NCBI GenBank assembly: GCA_018398585.1
Contig: JAGTTD010000018.1
Location: 1,495,501 to 1,559,500, forward strand
Source of the DNA: Simmondsia chinensis
Lineage: Eukaryota > Streptophyta > Magnoliopsida > Caryophyllales > Simmondsiaceae
Direction of reading: 5' to 3'
Length of the DNA: 64,000 nucleotides
In this document: positions 43,384 to 54,470 of the stretch, one piece after another
Numbering within the stretch: position 1 is the stretch's first letter
Layout: the number at the start of each line of letters is the position of its first letter
The notes under the pieces: model-generated
Told to the model about the DNA's origin: nothing
The model's input: the letters and a program-made list of their open reading frames with translations, nothing else
Databases searched by the model: none
Program-made: the position numbers and the translations under genes

Positions 43384-45086
43384 AATATCTATGTTGATTA
43401 TCCATAAATAAAAATAATAAGTAATTTAATTATCTAGTTCTATTGCGATGAAATACTTTGTGACATATTTAATTAGCCATATTTATATTACATAAAACAT
43501 AATATTAACTACACTTTTCACATAACACATCAAGTGATTACATGCTATATTATTGGGCCAAAATACGAATCAACAAAAATCTACAACGTAGTAACTAGCA
43601 TCAAGTGACTGCACTTTTAATATTACGTTAGTAGTGAATTGCTCAAATACATCTACAAATAAAATTCGTTTATACTAAATATACAATAGAAATTCATGTA
43701 CAATACATATAAATACATACATCCAAACATATTATATGTATACAACATAAATTTTAATACTACATATATGTATCTATCAACTATTTACATGCTCTATATA
43801 TATATATATATATCAACGATATTATTAATTTTGATTTTTTATTCCACTATATTTGATTATCGATCAAATTGGTCTTTTTAACTTCTAATATTTTAAAAAT
43901 TCAAATTTTACTTTAAATTAAGTATTATACATATGCATATTAATTTTAATAATCACAAAATATTTACAAATTTAGAATTTAAATATTTCAATAAATAGTA
44001 TATGACTTCAAATTAAGCATAATATTTTAAATATACAAAAATATTATAAATATTTAAATCATATGTGTATATTTAAAAAATATAGTTTTCTAACATTAGA
44101 TTACGACGTAAATATAAATATTTAAAAATTTTACCAAAATCATAAGTGTATTTGAATATATTGTACAACATATATCATAATATTTTGAATAATAATTTAC
44201 TATTGGGTGAATTAACAAATATATTTACAATTAAATTTACAACCTATTAATTGTTACTTATAATTAGTAAACAATAATGCTGCTTGTACTTAGCTCTTAA
44301 GATTACTTATGATTAGTATAAATAAGAATGTAATAGCTTTATTTGAGGGTAATGACAAACTAAACTTTTCCTCTCTTTCTCTAATCTCTCACCTCCTTCT
44401 ATTTCTCTATCTCATCTCACTCTAACCCCCAAGTTAAACTCCAATTCAAGATAAACCGTAACCCTAACTCATAGTTACACCAATTGGTGTAACATTAACT
44501 AATATTGTAATAATTAATTAAATCAAAAATTATTCTACAATAAATTATTTAACAATATTATATTTTTATCTAAATAATATAAATAATTGTTAATTTTTGC
44601 TCCAAATCTCTATATTTAACATACATTCTCATAAAATATGTAACTAACTTTAAATTAATTATAACATGTGTAAAAATTATATGTAACCTGTACAAGTCTT
44701 CAAAATTATGAGTATATTAAAGTACATCATATAAATACATAGTATAATACTTTTTATAATATTATATTATTCATTACATAATTAAAAATACATTGTATAA
44801 AATACTATTATACACATTAATTATATAATATTTATAAAATAAAACAAATAAAGTCACTGAATTAACATGACATCAAATATAAAAGAATAACTAAAATTTA
44901 TTATAATAACGACTTATATATTAATAAAAATAAAAGCTGGAACGAAAGTATTTAAATAAGGATGAATAGACTAAAAAATATAAAAATTTAGTATTATAGT
45001 GATTCTGTATCGTAAAAATTTGAATAAGTATGAGATATATATGGAGAATGAAAAGGGAAAAAATGAGCAAGGTAAAGGGTATTCAC

Positions 45087-45114
45087 GGGGGGGGGGGGGG
45101 GGGGGGGGGGGGGG
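45087..45114 (+). repeat. Run of 28 consecutive G
   Basis: A homopolymer of 28 G, then AC and a further G-rich bit, in the right arm of the giant MULE. The mirror position in the left arm (about 33488) has only short C runs (CCATCCC). It could form G-quadruplex or triplex structures. Confidence 0.9.
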
Positions 45115-45159
45115 ACGGGGGAAGGGATGGGATTCAATGAATTATTACTAATAGGATTC

Positions 45160-46352
45160 ATGAAAACACTTAAATTTCACGAAAGTAACTGCTAGAAAAA
45201 AAGACATAATCTTTGTTACCTTAAATTTTCTCTTTTCCATCCATCAACACTAAATTTTAAACTACAAACAAAAATAATCAAAATAACTATAGTTTCAAGA
45301 AAATTTCTACGCAATCTATTGGTTTTGAAGAGATATAAATAATTTTAAAAAATACAAAAAATATCTACAATATGAGATCTAAAAAAAAAACTATACGACT
45401 ATTATTGAAAACCCAAAAACTTGCAAAATAACAATAGACATTAACAAAACTCAAGAACTCCGAGTCTTCCAACCAATATGAACCAACAAGCAATTATCTT
45501 TTGATAAAATTTCACTAATCAACGGCTTTAAAGTTTGATAAAATTTGCACTTACCTTCTCATATGATTTAATGAACCAATTAATAAAAATAAATAAATTT
45601 AAAAAAAACTAATAAATGGAAAATTATTTCAAAAAAAAAATTAAAAATAATATTATTTATTAGGAACTCCGAAGTTTGATTCATTGTAATGCTTCAACAA
45701 TTTATTATTAGAAAGGAATTTTTCAACTAAAACAAAAAATTTAAAAAAAACGTCAAACATAAAAAAAATATTTGAAAAAAATATTATGCTAAGATATCCT
45801 TTGTTAAACAAAACCAATGTTTCTTTAAGAATATATTGCAATTAAATTATACTATTACTATCTCAAAATACCATTAATTCATTAACACAATAAAATTTCA
45901 AGAATTAAGTGGTTAAGTTCGTTGTTAAGTTGTTATGTTGTTAGGTACAATTCGAGATCTCACAAAAATCAAGTTATTTTTATATCCTTCATTAAATATT
46001 AAAGAATCTATAACTTGGGACGCTTTACCTTATTTGACCAATCTACAGTCCAAAAATTTTAAAAATTTTGCACTTATTCTCTAATATCATTCAATGATTA
46101 AATTGATCGAATATTAATTAAAAATACTAATTTCATTCAATGATTACATTTTTTTAAAGATAATTTCAATTAAGATAACTATGTTATAACTAAAATAAAA
46201 TCAAAGACATATATAGTTTATCTGTCAAAGAAACATTTAGAATATATATATCGTCCTGTTATTAATTTTGAAATGTGTTTCCTTGATTTTAAAACCCTTA
46301 ACTCATTACCATAACAAAAGATAATTGTGTGGAAGAAGAGAATACATTTATT
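45160..46352. other. AT-rich unassigned DNA
   Basis: No gene or known element; long A and T runs. Confidence 0.5.
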
Positions 46353-46612
46353 TATATATTAAGTGAAAGTTCTTACGCTCTAAATACTCCATAAATCAAA
46401 TCCATATTTTTAAAACTTACACGTGGAAAATAAGAGTGCATGTATCCATCTCATAATCAGTAACTACTTCCATCAATCTATCTATATATTAAGTGAAAGT
46501 TCCTTACACCCTAAATACTCCATAAATCAAATTCATATTTTTAAAAATTACGCGTGAAAAATAAGAGTACATGTATCCACCCCATCATAAGTAACTACTT
46601 TCCTCAACTTAT
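46353..46612 (+). repeat. 130-bp tandem duplication at a Helitron-like 5' end
   Basis: Two units start TATATATTAAGTGAAAGTTC at 46353 and 46483 and continue through CTAAATACTCCATAAATCAA, GCATGTATCCATC-like words and GTAACTACTT. They are about 88% alike. Confidence 0.8.
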
Positions 46613-48007
46613 TTGAAAGTAACCACCCATTAATTATAAAGTCATTTTTTAATTCCCTTATGTAAATAATTTAATTCAAATTTTCATTCTAGATTTTGCT
46701 ACAAATAAAGATCTTGAGGGAGTCCCAATTTTCAGTATAAAGATTTTGAGGGATTTCTAATTTTTAATATGGGTTTAGTCAAAAGTACCAAAGAAAAAGG
46801 GAAACTAAACCATTGTACAGGCATGTAGGTTTTGTCTTTTCTTTCACTTTTCTACAAAATTAAATTTCCTTTAGGACATAAAGCTTTAGTAAGAAATTTA
46901 ACTTCTGAGTTGATTGAATTGTTTTCTTTTCTTGATGATTGAAGTTTAAAGAACATTTACTCATTTTCTCACACCTTCAACCATAATACTAACTTGAATA
47001 TGTACATATCAAGCAGATGACCACATCAAATGTAAGCGAGTAACCTCCATTTGTGCAAATTTGGTGTAAGACTCTCACATATCTCTATTTTCCTATTTTC
47101 TTAAGTTTGTCTGCTATTTGTATGTGTGATTCTCGAATAGTTTTGGATACTTTTATTTTCTCTTCTAATTTTTTTATTTAGGTAAAGTTACAGTCTTATT
47201 TATATTTATATATCTATCATACCTATTTGGTAGAAGTCCATTCCACATTTCACAAGTTTTTTCACCATAAACCTAGGCATAGTAAGATTAAAAAAATGAT
47301 ATTGTATAAAATATACCAACATCATCACTATAGAGAAAATTAACCAATTTATACTGTTATAAATGTAAAGCACTATAAGTTAAACACTAATCAAAGATTG
47401 TACTATATGTACCCATGGTAAAAATCTTTAATACTCATAAAAAACTATATCCAAATATAAGTGGTACTGGCCAATTCTTTTTTTTTTTTTAATTTTCAAA
47501 AAGGTATTTTAAACAAAATTGAGAATAATTATATGATGTAATCTATGTTTACCTATCTAAATAAACATTAATACATCTAAATCATTTCAAGTCTCCAACC
47601 AATGTAGGAGAGAAACAAGAAAATAAAATAAATAATCAAGATCATAATAAATTTACTAATAGTCTCCTTTCCAGCTGGAAGGGGTAAGGCTGAGTACATC
47701 ACCCCACAGACCCTGCGTTCAGCGGGAGCCGCAAGGCACTGGGACTGTTGCTGTTGTTGCCGTTGCTGTATAATAAATTTACTAACAATTTCATTTCTCT
47801 AAAACTATCTTGCTAAATAACTAGACTAACCGATGTAAGTGGTGCGTATAGACATTATGATACGAAACAATTCTCATACCAAAGGGTATTACACACAATA
47901 TTTTGTTATAAAAAATGTAGTTCATTTTCCTAAAAAAATAGTTATCATGTAGAGTTAACGTTTTTAAAATATAAACACCATCCGTGCATCGTACGAGAAT
48001 CCACTAG
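46481..48007 (+). mobile_element. Probable non-autonomous Helitron
   Basis: Left end A|TCTATATATTAAGTG is the usual plant Helitron 5' pattern. Right end has an imperfect hairpin (CCGTGCATCGTACGAG) some ten bases before CTAG|T at 48004-48007. There is no target duplication, as expected. A SINE tail is inserted at 47660-47770. No Rep/helicase coding sequence, so non-autonomous. Confidence 0.55.
47660..47770 (+). mobile_element. Au/RTE tail fragment inside the Helitron
   Basis: CTCCTTTCCAGCTGGAAGGG, AAGGCTGAGTACATCACC, ACAGACCCTGCG, AGCGGGAGCC, GGCACTGGG, then (GTT)n. Confidence 0.75.
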
Positions 48008-48009
48008 TA

Positions 48010-48475
48010 CATTTTAAATTAAAAGGTATATGTATATTATTATTTAAACTATTAATAAGGAATATATAAATAAGGGACACGTTTAAATGAGGAGATAGTA
48101 ATATGTATATTATTATTTAAACTATCTCATATAGGAACTATGGTATTATAATACTTTTAATAAGGAGGATATAAATGAGGGACACATTTAAATGAAGAGA
48201 TGTTGATATTTTCAACAAAAAATTACGAGTTTACGTATTTGTACATTATTATTTGAACTATTTTATTAGATACATATAACTCAAAAGCCAAAAAAATTTT
48301 TTCATATAGTTTATAAAATACATTTTAAAAATTTATATACATTAGTTTTTGAGTTACATGCATCTAATAAAATAGTTCAAATAATAATATACAAATGTAT
48401 AAACTCGTAATTTTTTATTAAAAATATCAACATCTCTTCATTTAAATGTGACCCTCATTTACATCTTCCTTATTA
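48010..48475. repeat. Repeat X, copy 1, with a foldback
   Basis: 48030-48160 and 48160-48318 are related tandem segments (ATTATTATTTAAACTAT, GGGACACATTTAAATGA). The second pairs with 48330-48475 as an inverted repeat (AATAAGGAGGATATAAATG versus CATTTACATCTTCCTTATT). A second copy is at 52300-52650. Confidence 0.7.
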
Positions 48476-48649
48476 AACATTTAATTAAACATTTAACCCC
48501 TCACTTTAGAGGGATAAAATAGTTAAAGAAAAGTTTTATAGGGGTTAAGTGATAAATTTTTAAAAGTTAGGGGATTTTATGACTGCTTTTATTTGTGAGA
48601 AAAATTTTTTATTTTTAAAGTAAAAGACATAAAATTTTTCTGTAGTTTA

Positions 48650-49265
48650 TCCTAAAAGTAAAGTTAGATCATAGTTGTTTTCAACTTAAATAGTGTTAAT
48701 AAATTCTGAATTCTAAATTTAAACTAATGATAAAAAGATAAATATTGTTAAATAAAATTTTGTGTATTCATTAAATATTAAATAATTATCCATTATAAAT
48801 ATTAATTTTTATGTGTATATTATGGTCATAAAAAAAAATTAGAGCATTCAATTATATAAAATAATAAAATATTTTAATAAACATAAAGGTAAACTTATTT
48901 TTGAATATGCAGGATTATTTTAATTTTTAGTTTCAAATTTATAGTTAGATTTATTGAATAATATACTTCAACGGATATTTTGCTGTTTATATTGTATAAT
49001 CTTTTGAATATAATAATTTACATTAAATGATATATGAATAAAAGACTATTATTAAATGGCTACAGAACAGCAACAGGTCCATTACTTGAAGAACTCCCGC
49101 ATGAGCAGAATTTCTATTGTTAGATGGTTATGTAAATTAACTTATTTTTTAAATATTAAATTATATTATTTATATATAATTTAATAGTTTAATTATTATT
49201 ATATATAATTGATAGAATTAACATATTTAATAATTTATTTATAAAAATAATATATAAAATGGTGG
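48650..49265. repeat. Dispersed repeat R, copy 2
   Basis: Diverged direct copy of 32615-33277, including the embedded minus-strand Au/RTE tail scrap at 49066-49115. It runs into the MITE at 49266. Confidence 0.75.
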
Positions 49266-49577
49266 TGTCTGTTTTACCCCAATGGCACGATTTAAAAAAA
49301 AATTACTGAAATAGCACGATTCAAAAATTATTTATGAAAATAATGAGGTTTATTGTAACTTCTTCAAAGTAAGCCATTTGTACCGACATAATGGCTTAGG
49401 ATCAAAATTTTACAGTTCATACGTCATTGCAAATAGCATACGTTGTTTATAACCCAATAGTACGCCATTTTAAATGGCGTATATTAAAAAAGTTACAACA
49501 CATTATATTATTTTGATAAATATTTTTTAAATTATGTTATTTTAATAATTTCTTAAAATAGTATTATTGGGGTAAAA
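49266..49577. mobile_element. MITE inserted between repeats R and D
   Basis: About 312 bp with inverted ends of some 90 bp (GTGTCTGTTTTACCCCAATG versus TATTATTGGGGTAAAAAACC). Flanking AAAATGGTG and ACAAGGGTG agree at seven of nine bases, a worn 9-bp duplication. Repeat R copy 1 lacks this insertion. Confidence 0.7.
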
Positions 49578-49934
49578 AACCCTACAAGGGTGCATGTATC
49601 TAATGCACGCGCATGCAGCCCTATTGTGCAACGCTTGCAGGCCTTGCACATTGTAGGTGTACCTCCTCCTGAAAAGGAGGTATTTATTTAAAAAAATATA
49701 TAATTTTAAAATTTAATAATTCATCTAAAATTAACATAACTATATATCAATACATTAAAAAAAAATATTTATTTTATTTTCTAAATAAAAATAATTTAAC
49801 TCTTATTTTTCTACTAAAAAATAAACTAAGTCTAACTTTTTTACAAAAAAAAAAAATCAAACTCTAATATTAATTTAAATATAGTCCAACTCTAAAAATT
49901 TGTTTACAAAATACTGAATTGTGATGCTCTAATA
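49578..49934. repeat. Repeat D, copy 1, left part
   Basis: GGGTGCATGTATCTAATGC, GCGCATGCAGCCCTA, GTACCTCCTCCTGAAAAGG and onward match 53187-53530. It is interrupted by the LINE at 49943 and resumes at 52072. Confidence 0.8.
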
Positions 49935-49942
49935 GTATTTTT
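49935..49942 (+). repeat. LINE target duplication GTATTTTT, left
   Basis: Repeated at 52064-52071. Confidence 0.7.
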
Positions 49943-52063
49943 CTTAGAAGGAAGCAAAGAAAGCAGTCAGTGAGGCACAATCAAGAGCATATGAGGAGTT
50001 TTACAAGAGGCTGAATACCAAGGAAGGAGCCAGGGACATATACAAGATCGTCAGAGCAAGAGAGAGGAGGACGAGGGACTTGGAGCAAGTGAAATGCATA
50101 AAAAGCGAAGCTGGACAGGTCTTAGTGGAAGGGCATCTAATTAGAGCTAGGTGGAAAGCTTACTTCCACGATCTGTTCAACAACTAGGGAAACACAGAGA
50201 TAGTTCTAGGTGACCTCCAGACACCGGGGGAGGATCAGAACGACTACTACTGTGAGCGAATTACTCCTGAGGAGATCAAGGAAGCCCTAAAACATATGGG
50301 CAGGGGAAGAGCAGTTGGTCCAGATGGAATACCCAATGAGGCATGAAAATGCCTTGGGCAGAGGGGCGTTAGCTGGTTGACAAAATTCTTTAACCAAATC
50401 CTTGTGGGGCAGAAGATGTCGGACGAATGGCTGAGGAGCACACTGGTCCCAATCTACAGGAACAAGGGCGACATCCAAAGCTGCGCCAATTATCGGGGGA
50501 TCAAACTAATGCGTCACACTCTCAAGGTATGGGAGCGAGTCATAGAAAGGAGGCTACGGCAACAGACATAAGTGACCGAAAACCAGTTCGGGTTCATACC
50601 TGGGAGATCAACAATGGAAGCCATCCACCTGTTAAGGCGAACAATAGAACAGTATAGGGAGAGACAAAAGGATCTCCACATGGTCTTCATTTATTTGGAG
50701 AAAGCATATGATAGAGTGCCAAGAGAGGTACTGTGGAGAGTATTGGGTAGGAGAGGCATCCCAATGCCTTATATTCGGGCCATTAAGGACATGTATGATG
50801 GGGCACATATTAATGTGCGCACAGGCGAAGGGGAGACAGATAGTTTTCCTATTACAGTTCGGGTGCACCAGGGTTCTGCCTTGAGTCCCTTTCTGTTCAT
50901 TATAGTGATGGATGAGCTCACTAGGCACATCCAATGAGAGGTGCCTTGGTGTATACTTTTTGCAGATGACATAGTTTTGGTAGGGGATTCCCGAGCGAAC
51001 ATAAACGAGAAGTTGGAATTGTGGAGAGGTACTTTAGAATCGAAGGGTTTAAGGATTAGCAGATCTAAGACTGAGTACTTAGAATTCAAATTCGATCATT
51101 CCACCACGATTAGCACAGAGGAGGTCAATATCAAATCGGAGACCTTACCAGGTAAGAAAAGTTTCAAATACCTGGGATCCATGATACACCAGAATGGCGA
51201 GGTGGATGAGGATGTCAACAACAGGATTAAAGTAGCCTGGCAGAAGTGGAGGATGGCATCCGGGGTGCCGTGTGATAGAAAGTTCCCGTTAAAGCTAAAG
51301 GAAAAATACTATAGAACGACAGTAAGACCGGCTATGTTATATGGGGCAGAGTGTCGACCAATGAAACAGAATCAAACACAGATGATGAAGGTAGCAGAGA
51401 TGAGGATGCTGCGCTGGATGTGTGGCCACACAAGGAAGGATAAGATTAGGAACGATGTAATATGAGGTAAACTGGGTGTAGCCTCGATCGAGGATAAATT
51501 GCGGGAGCACCGCCTAAGATGGTTTGGACATGTTAGCAGGAGACCGACTACAGCCCCAGTCAGGAAGTGTGAATAGCTTTAGATGATGCTAGGTAGAAGA
51601 GGGAGGGGAATGCCAAAGAGGAATTGGCTGGAGAAGATCCGTCACGACTTAACCCACCTCAACCTGAAAGAAGAGATGGCCTCAGTTAGGGCACGATGGA
51701 GGGCTAGTATAAGGGTAGCAGATGTGGCAGCGTAGAATAGGGCGGCGAGCGACTTGTAGTTTAAGATTCCTAGGCAGTCATAGCCGCAAGTGGTGCACTT
51801 ATATGCTGGTTAGTATATTCTCTTATGACTCGGCTGTTTTTTTGGCTTATATACATACATAAATGCTTGCATGTCTATTTTCTTTATTCATTTGGGGATA
51901 AATTGATGGTTTTATTTGAAAGCGCTCATGTACTTCAGGCTGGGGGTCCTCGGAAACAGTCTCCTTTCCATTTAGAAGGGGTATGGCTGCGTACATATAC
52001 CCCTCCCAGACCCTGCTTTTGCGGGAGCCGCGAGGTATTGGGATTGTTGTTGTTGTTGTTGTT
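49943..52063 (+). mobile_element. RTE-type LINE, 5' truncated
   Basis: 2.1 kb inserted in repeat D. It begins within the region upstream of the RT (no endonuclease), runs through the RT and C-terminal region, then about 200 bp of 3' UTR and the tail CTGGGGGTCCTCGGAAACAG, GGCTGCGTACATATACCCC, CCAGACCCTGC, GCGGGAGCCGCGAGG, (GTT)n. The 8-bp duplication GTATTTTT and the empty site in repeat D copy 2 fix the borders. The tail is the one shared by the SINEs in this window. Confidence 0.85.
49949..51736 (+). pseudogene. RTE reverse transcriptase
   Basis: Readable in one frame for most of its length with several stops (near 50187, 50344, 50569, 50935, 51463 and after). Motifs in order: EEFYKRLNTKEGARDIYKIV; RAVGPDGIPNEA (RT 1); LVPIYRNKGDIQSCANYRGI (RT 2); [32 protein letters not shown] (Asp changed to Tyr in the usual DLEKAYD motif); [16 protein letters not shown]; active site FADDIVLV (about 50960); KYLGSMI; and the C-terminal [11 protein letters not shown]. 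It once copied its own RNA at nicked target DNA. Now inactive. Confidence 0.88.
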
Positions 52064-52300
52064 GTATTTTTGGTTTGGTTTATTCACTTTTGGCTATCTC
52101 ATTTAGTAAATGAGCTAAATAAGCACAAATATGTGGCTCGGTTAGATAAATAATATTAATATTGAGCTGGTCTTATTTAGTTAATGAGTCCAGCAAGCTG
52201 TGGTTTGGCTCCGCTCATTTGCAGCTCTAGTTCTCTGGTTGTATTTCTTTGTTATTTTGCTTGTTCTTTGTTGACTTTTTATGGGATTGTCCTCAATTAA
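52064..52300. repeat. LINE target duplication and repeat D, copy 1, right part
   Basis: GTATTTTT, then TTTGGTTTATTCAC, ATCTCATTTAGTAAATGAGC and CTTGTTCTTTGTTGACTTTT, matching 53565-53775. Confidence 0.75.
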
Positions 52301-52650
52301 AATGTATATGTATATTACTATTTGAACTATTAATAAGGAAGATATAAATAAGAGACACATTTAAATAAGGAGATGGTTATATGTATATTATTATTTAAAC
52401 TATCTCATACATAAACTATGGTATTATAATACTATTAATAAGGAAGATATAAACGAGGGACACATTTAAATGAAGAGATGTTGAGGTTTCCAACAAAAAA
52501 TCACGAGTTTACGTAATTGTACATTATTATTTGAACTATTTTATCAGATACATGTTTATAAAATATATTTTCAAAATTTATATACATTAGCTTTTGAGTT
52601 TTATGTATCTAATAAAATAGTTCGTAGAATAATGTACAAATGTGTAACAA
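52300..52650. repeat. Repeat X, copy 2
   Basis: Matches 48010-48420 (TATGTATATTATTATTTAAAC, GAGGGACACATTTAAATGAA, ATTATTTGAACTATTTTAT). Confidence 0.75.
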
Positions 52651-52830
52651 CAACAGTCCCAGTGCCAAAGGTTCCCGCGAAAGCGGGGTCTGGGGAGGGT
52701 GGATGTACGCAGCCTTCCCCCTTCCAGGTGGAAGAGAGGTTGTTTCCGAGGACCCTCAACTTGAATATCGTGTCGTCATGGGAGCAGGCATCCTGAAAGC
52801 ATAAGCACGGGCACATCAAATAGTACAAGG
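52645..52830 (-). mobile_element. Au/RTE tail fragment
   Basis: Minus-strand copy: AACAACAACAGTCCCAGTGCC, TTCCCGCGAAAGCGGGGTCTG, GGTGGATGTACGCAGCC, GTTTCCGAGGACCCTCAA. Upstream text to about 52830 may be RTE 3' UTR. Confidence 0.75.
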
Positions 52831-52999
52831 CACATAATAGGCAAATAGTACAAGGTTAATATTATGTGATTGAACCTAAGCAAATAAATCAGTCGATAAG
52901 TGCGTCCCTGAGATATTTCTATTTTAAAAATTTAAAAAATTTAAATTAAAAAAATTTAAATTTTAAAGAGGTTAAAAAAAAGTATTGTTGGTCGCTGTA

Positions 53000-53188
53000 C
53001 GGACCGAGGTGCAACAGTGCAGCTCCGTTGCATGACTAACGGAACGTCCTGCTACACTGCTGCATGATATTTCGTATGTCGTGCACCCACTTAACTATAT
53101 TAAAATAGACCAATTTATTAAATATTTTTAAAATATAGCCAAATTTTTTTTTATTTTTTTTAAATGGGCTAGTTAGCCAAAAAAAGTT
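53000..53188 (-). mobile_element. Single MULE TIR end
   Basis: Read on the minus strand: TTTTTTTGGCTAACTAGCCC, then text like the 33278 TIR, and GTGCACGACATACGAAAT, with GGACGTTCCGTTAG-type words. No partner end was found. It inserted just before GGGTGCATGTATC of repeat D. Confidence 0.5.
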
Positions 53189-53790
53189 AAAAGGGTGCAT
53201 GTATCTAATGCAGGCGCATGCAGCCCTAGTATGCAAGGCTTGCAGACCTTGCATGTTGTAGGTGTACCTCCTCCTGAAAAGGAGGTGTTTATTTAAAAAT
53301 AATTATAATTTTTAAATTTAATAATTCATCTAAGATTAACATAACTATATATCAATTTATTTAAAAATAATTTTATTTTATTTTTTAAATAAAAATGATT
53401 TTACTCTAATTTTTTACCAAAAAATAAACTAACTCTAACTGTTTTATAAAAAATAATCAAACTCTAATATTAATTTAAATATAGCCCAACTCTAAAAATT
53501 TGATTTAGAAAATACTGAATTGTGATGCTTTAATAGTATATTTTTATTCTACATATTTTATGTTTGGTTTATTCACTATAGGCTATCTCATTTAGTAAAT
53601 GAGCTAAGCAAACACAGATATGTGGTTCGGTTAGATAAATAATATTAATATTAAGCTGGTCTTATTTAGTTAACGAGTCTAGCAAGCTGTGGTTCGGCTA
53701 TGCTCATTTGCAATCCTAGTTCTCTTGTTGTATTTCTTTGTTATTTTGCTTGTTCTTTGTTGACTTTTTGTGGAATTATACTCAATTATC
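53187..53790. repeat. Repeat D, copy 2 (empty site for the LINE)
   Basis: Continuous counterpart of 49578-49934 plus 52072-52300, without the LINE (AATAGTATATTTTTATTC at the site). Confidence 0.8.
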
Positions 53791-54016
53791 AGAAAAAAAG
53801 TATTTTTAGTTTGATTATGTGAGAAAAAAAATCAAGCTAGATAAAAAAATTAAGTTATGTTTAGCCATCAATTCAGAACTTTTTAAAATTAATTTTAGAA
53901 TTTGATTATTTTTGATAAAAAAGTTAGAATTGGATTATTTTTGGGCTATAAAATAGAGTTGGATTATTTTTTTTAGAAAAGTTAGAGTTAGGATTATTTT
54001 TTAGGATTATTTTTTA

Positions 54017-54461
54017 GGGTTATTTTTATTTTAGTATCCTGATATTTTTAAAAATAATAAAAATAATCATAATCTTTTTAAATTATTAAAAAGGTCCCTT
54101 AATTTTAGTCATATTAATAAAAAGGTTCCTAAGTTTTTGTTGCATTAATAAAAAGGCTTCTCTCTGACTTGATAATGCCATTTTTAGCCGACAGAGCTAA
54201 TGTGACAGCTGTATTTTTATTAAAACTACAGTAAAATGACAAAAATACCCTTTAATAACCATGTCTTAAAATAAATTAAGTGAAAATAGATAGCTTCTGT
54301 ATAGCACCAATATCTCGAATTTTGTGCTTATAAAGTACTAAAAAAGGCGTTGAAGTGTACTTCAAGTCATTTTATTGTAACGCTAATAAAAAAAATTGTC
54401 ACATCAGCTCTATTTTTTAATTATTTTTAAAAATATTAGGGTACTAAAATATAAATAATCC
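54017..54461. mobile_element. MITE, family M9, copy 3 (445 bp)
   Basis: Flanked by TATTTTTTA (54008-54016) and TATTTTTTG (54462-54470), eight of nine bases alike. Ends GGGTTATTTTTATTTTAG and AAAATATAAATAATCC; interior as in copies 1 and 2 but shorter. Confidence 0.82.
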
Positions 54462-54470
54462 TATTTTTTG

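Larger units (their letters stand above)
33278..45150. mobile_element. Giant inverted-repeat MULE (two transposase+PMD copies, tail to tail)
   Basis: The left arm (33278-40184) and right arm (40247 to about 45150) are inverted copies about 88-90% alike in the stretches I compared. Each carries, from outside in, a non-coding region with ACTCATAGTTACACCAATT-type text, an AT-rich segment, a transposase pseudogene and a PMD pseudogene. They meet at a 62-bp spacer inside the PMD gene. Only the left end keeps a TIR (33278-33470: GAGTTTTTTTAGC, TTTACTGTAGCAAAGTAG, TACGTCGTGCAAC); the right arm stops near 45150 without one. The left arm contains a foldback element absent from the right. Arm divergence argues against a sequencing or assembly artefact. 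Confidence 0.85.

Noticed and set aside
33278..45150. Palindrome as a long-read fold-back artefact
   Set aside because: The arms differ by roughly one base in nine or ten where compared, and one arm holds a 1.6-kb insertion with its own duplication.
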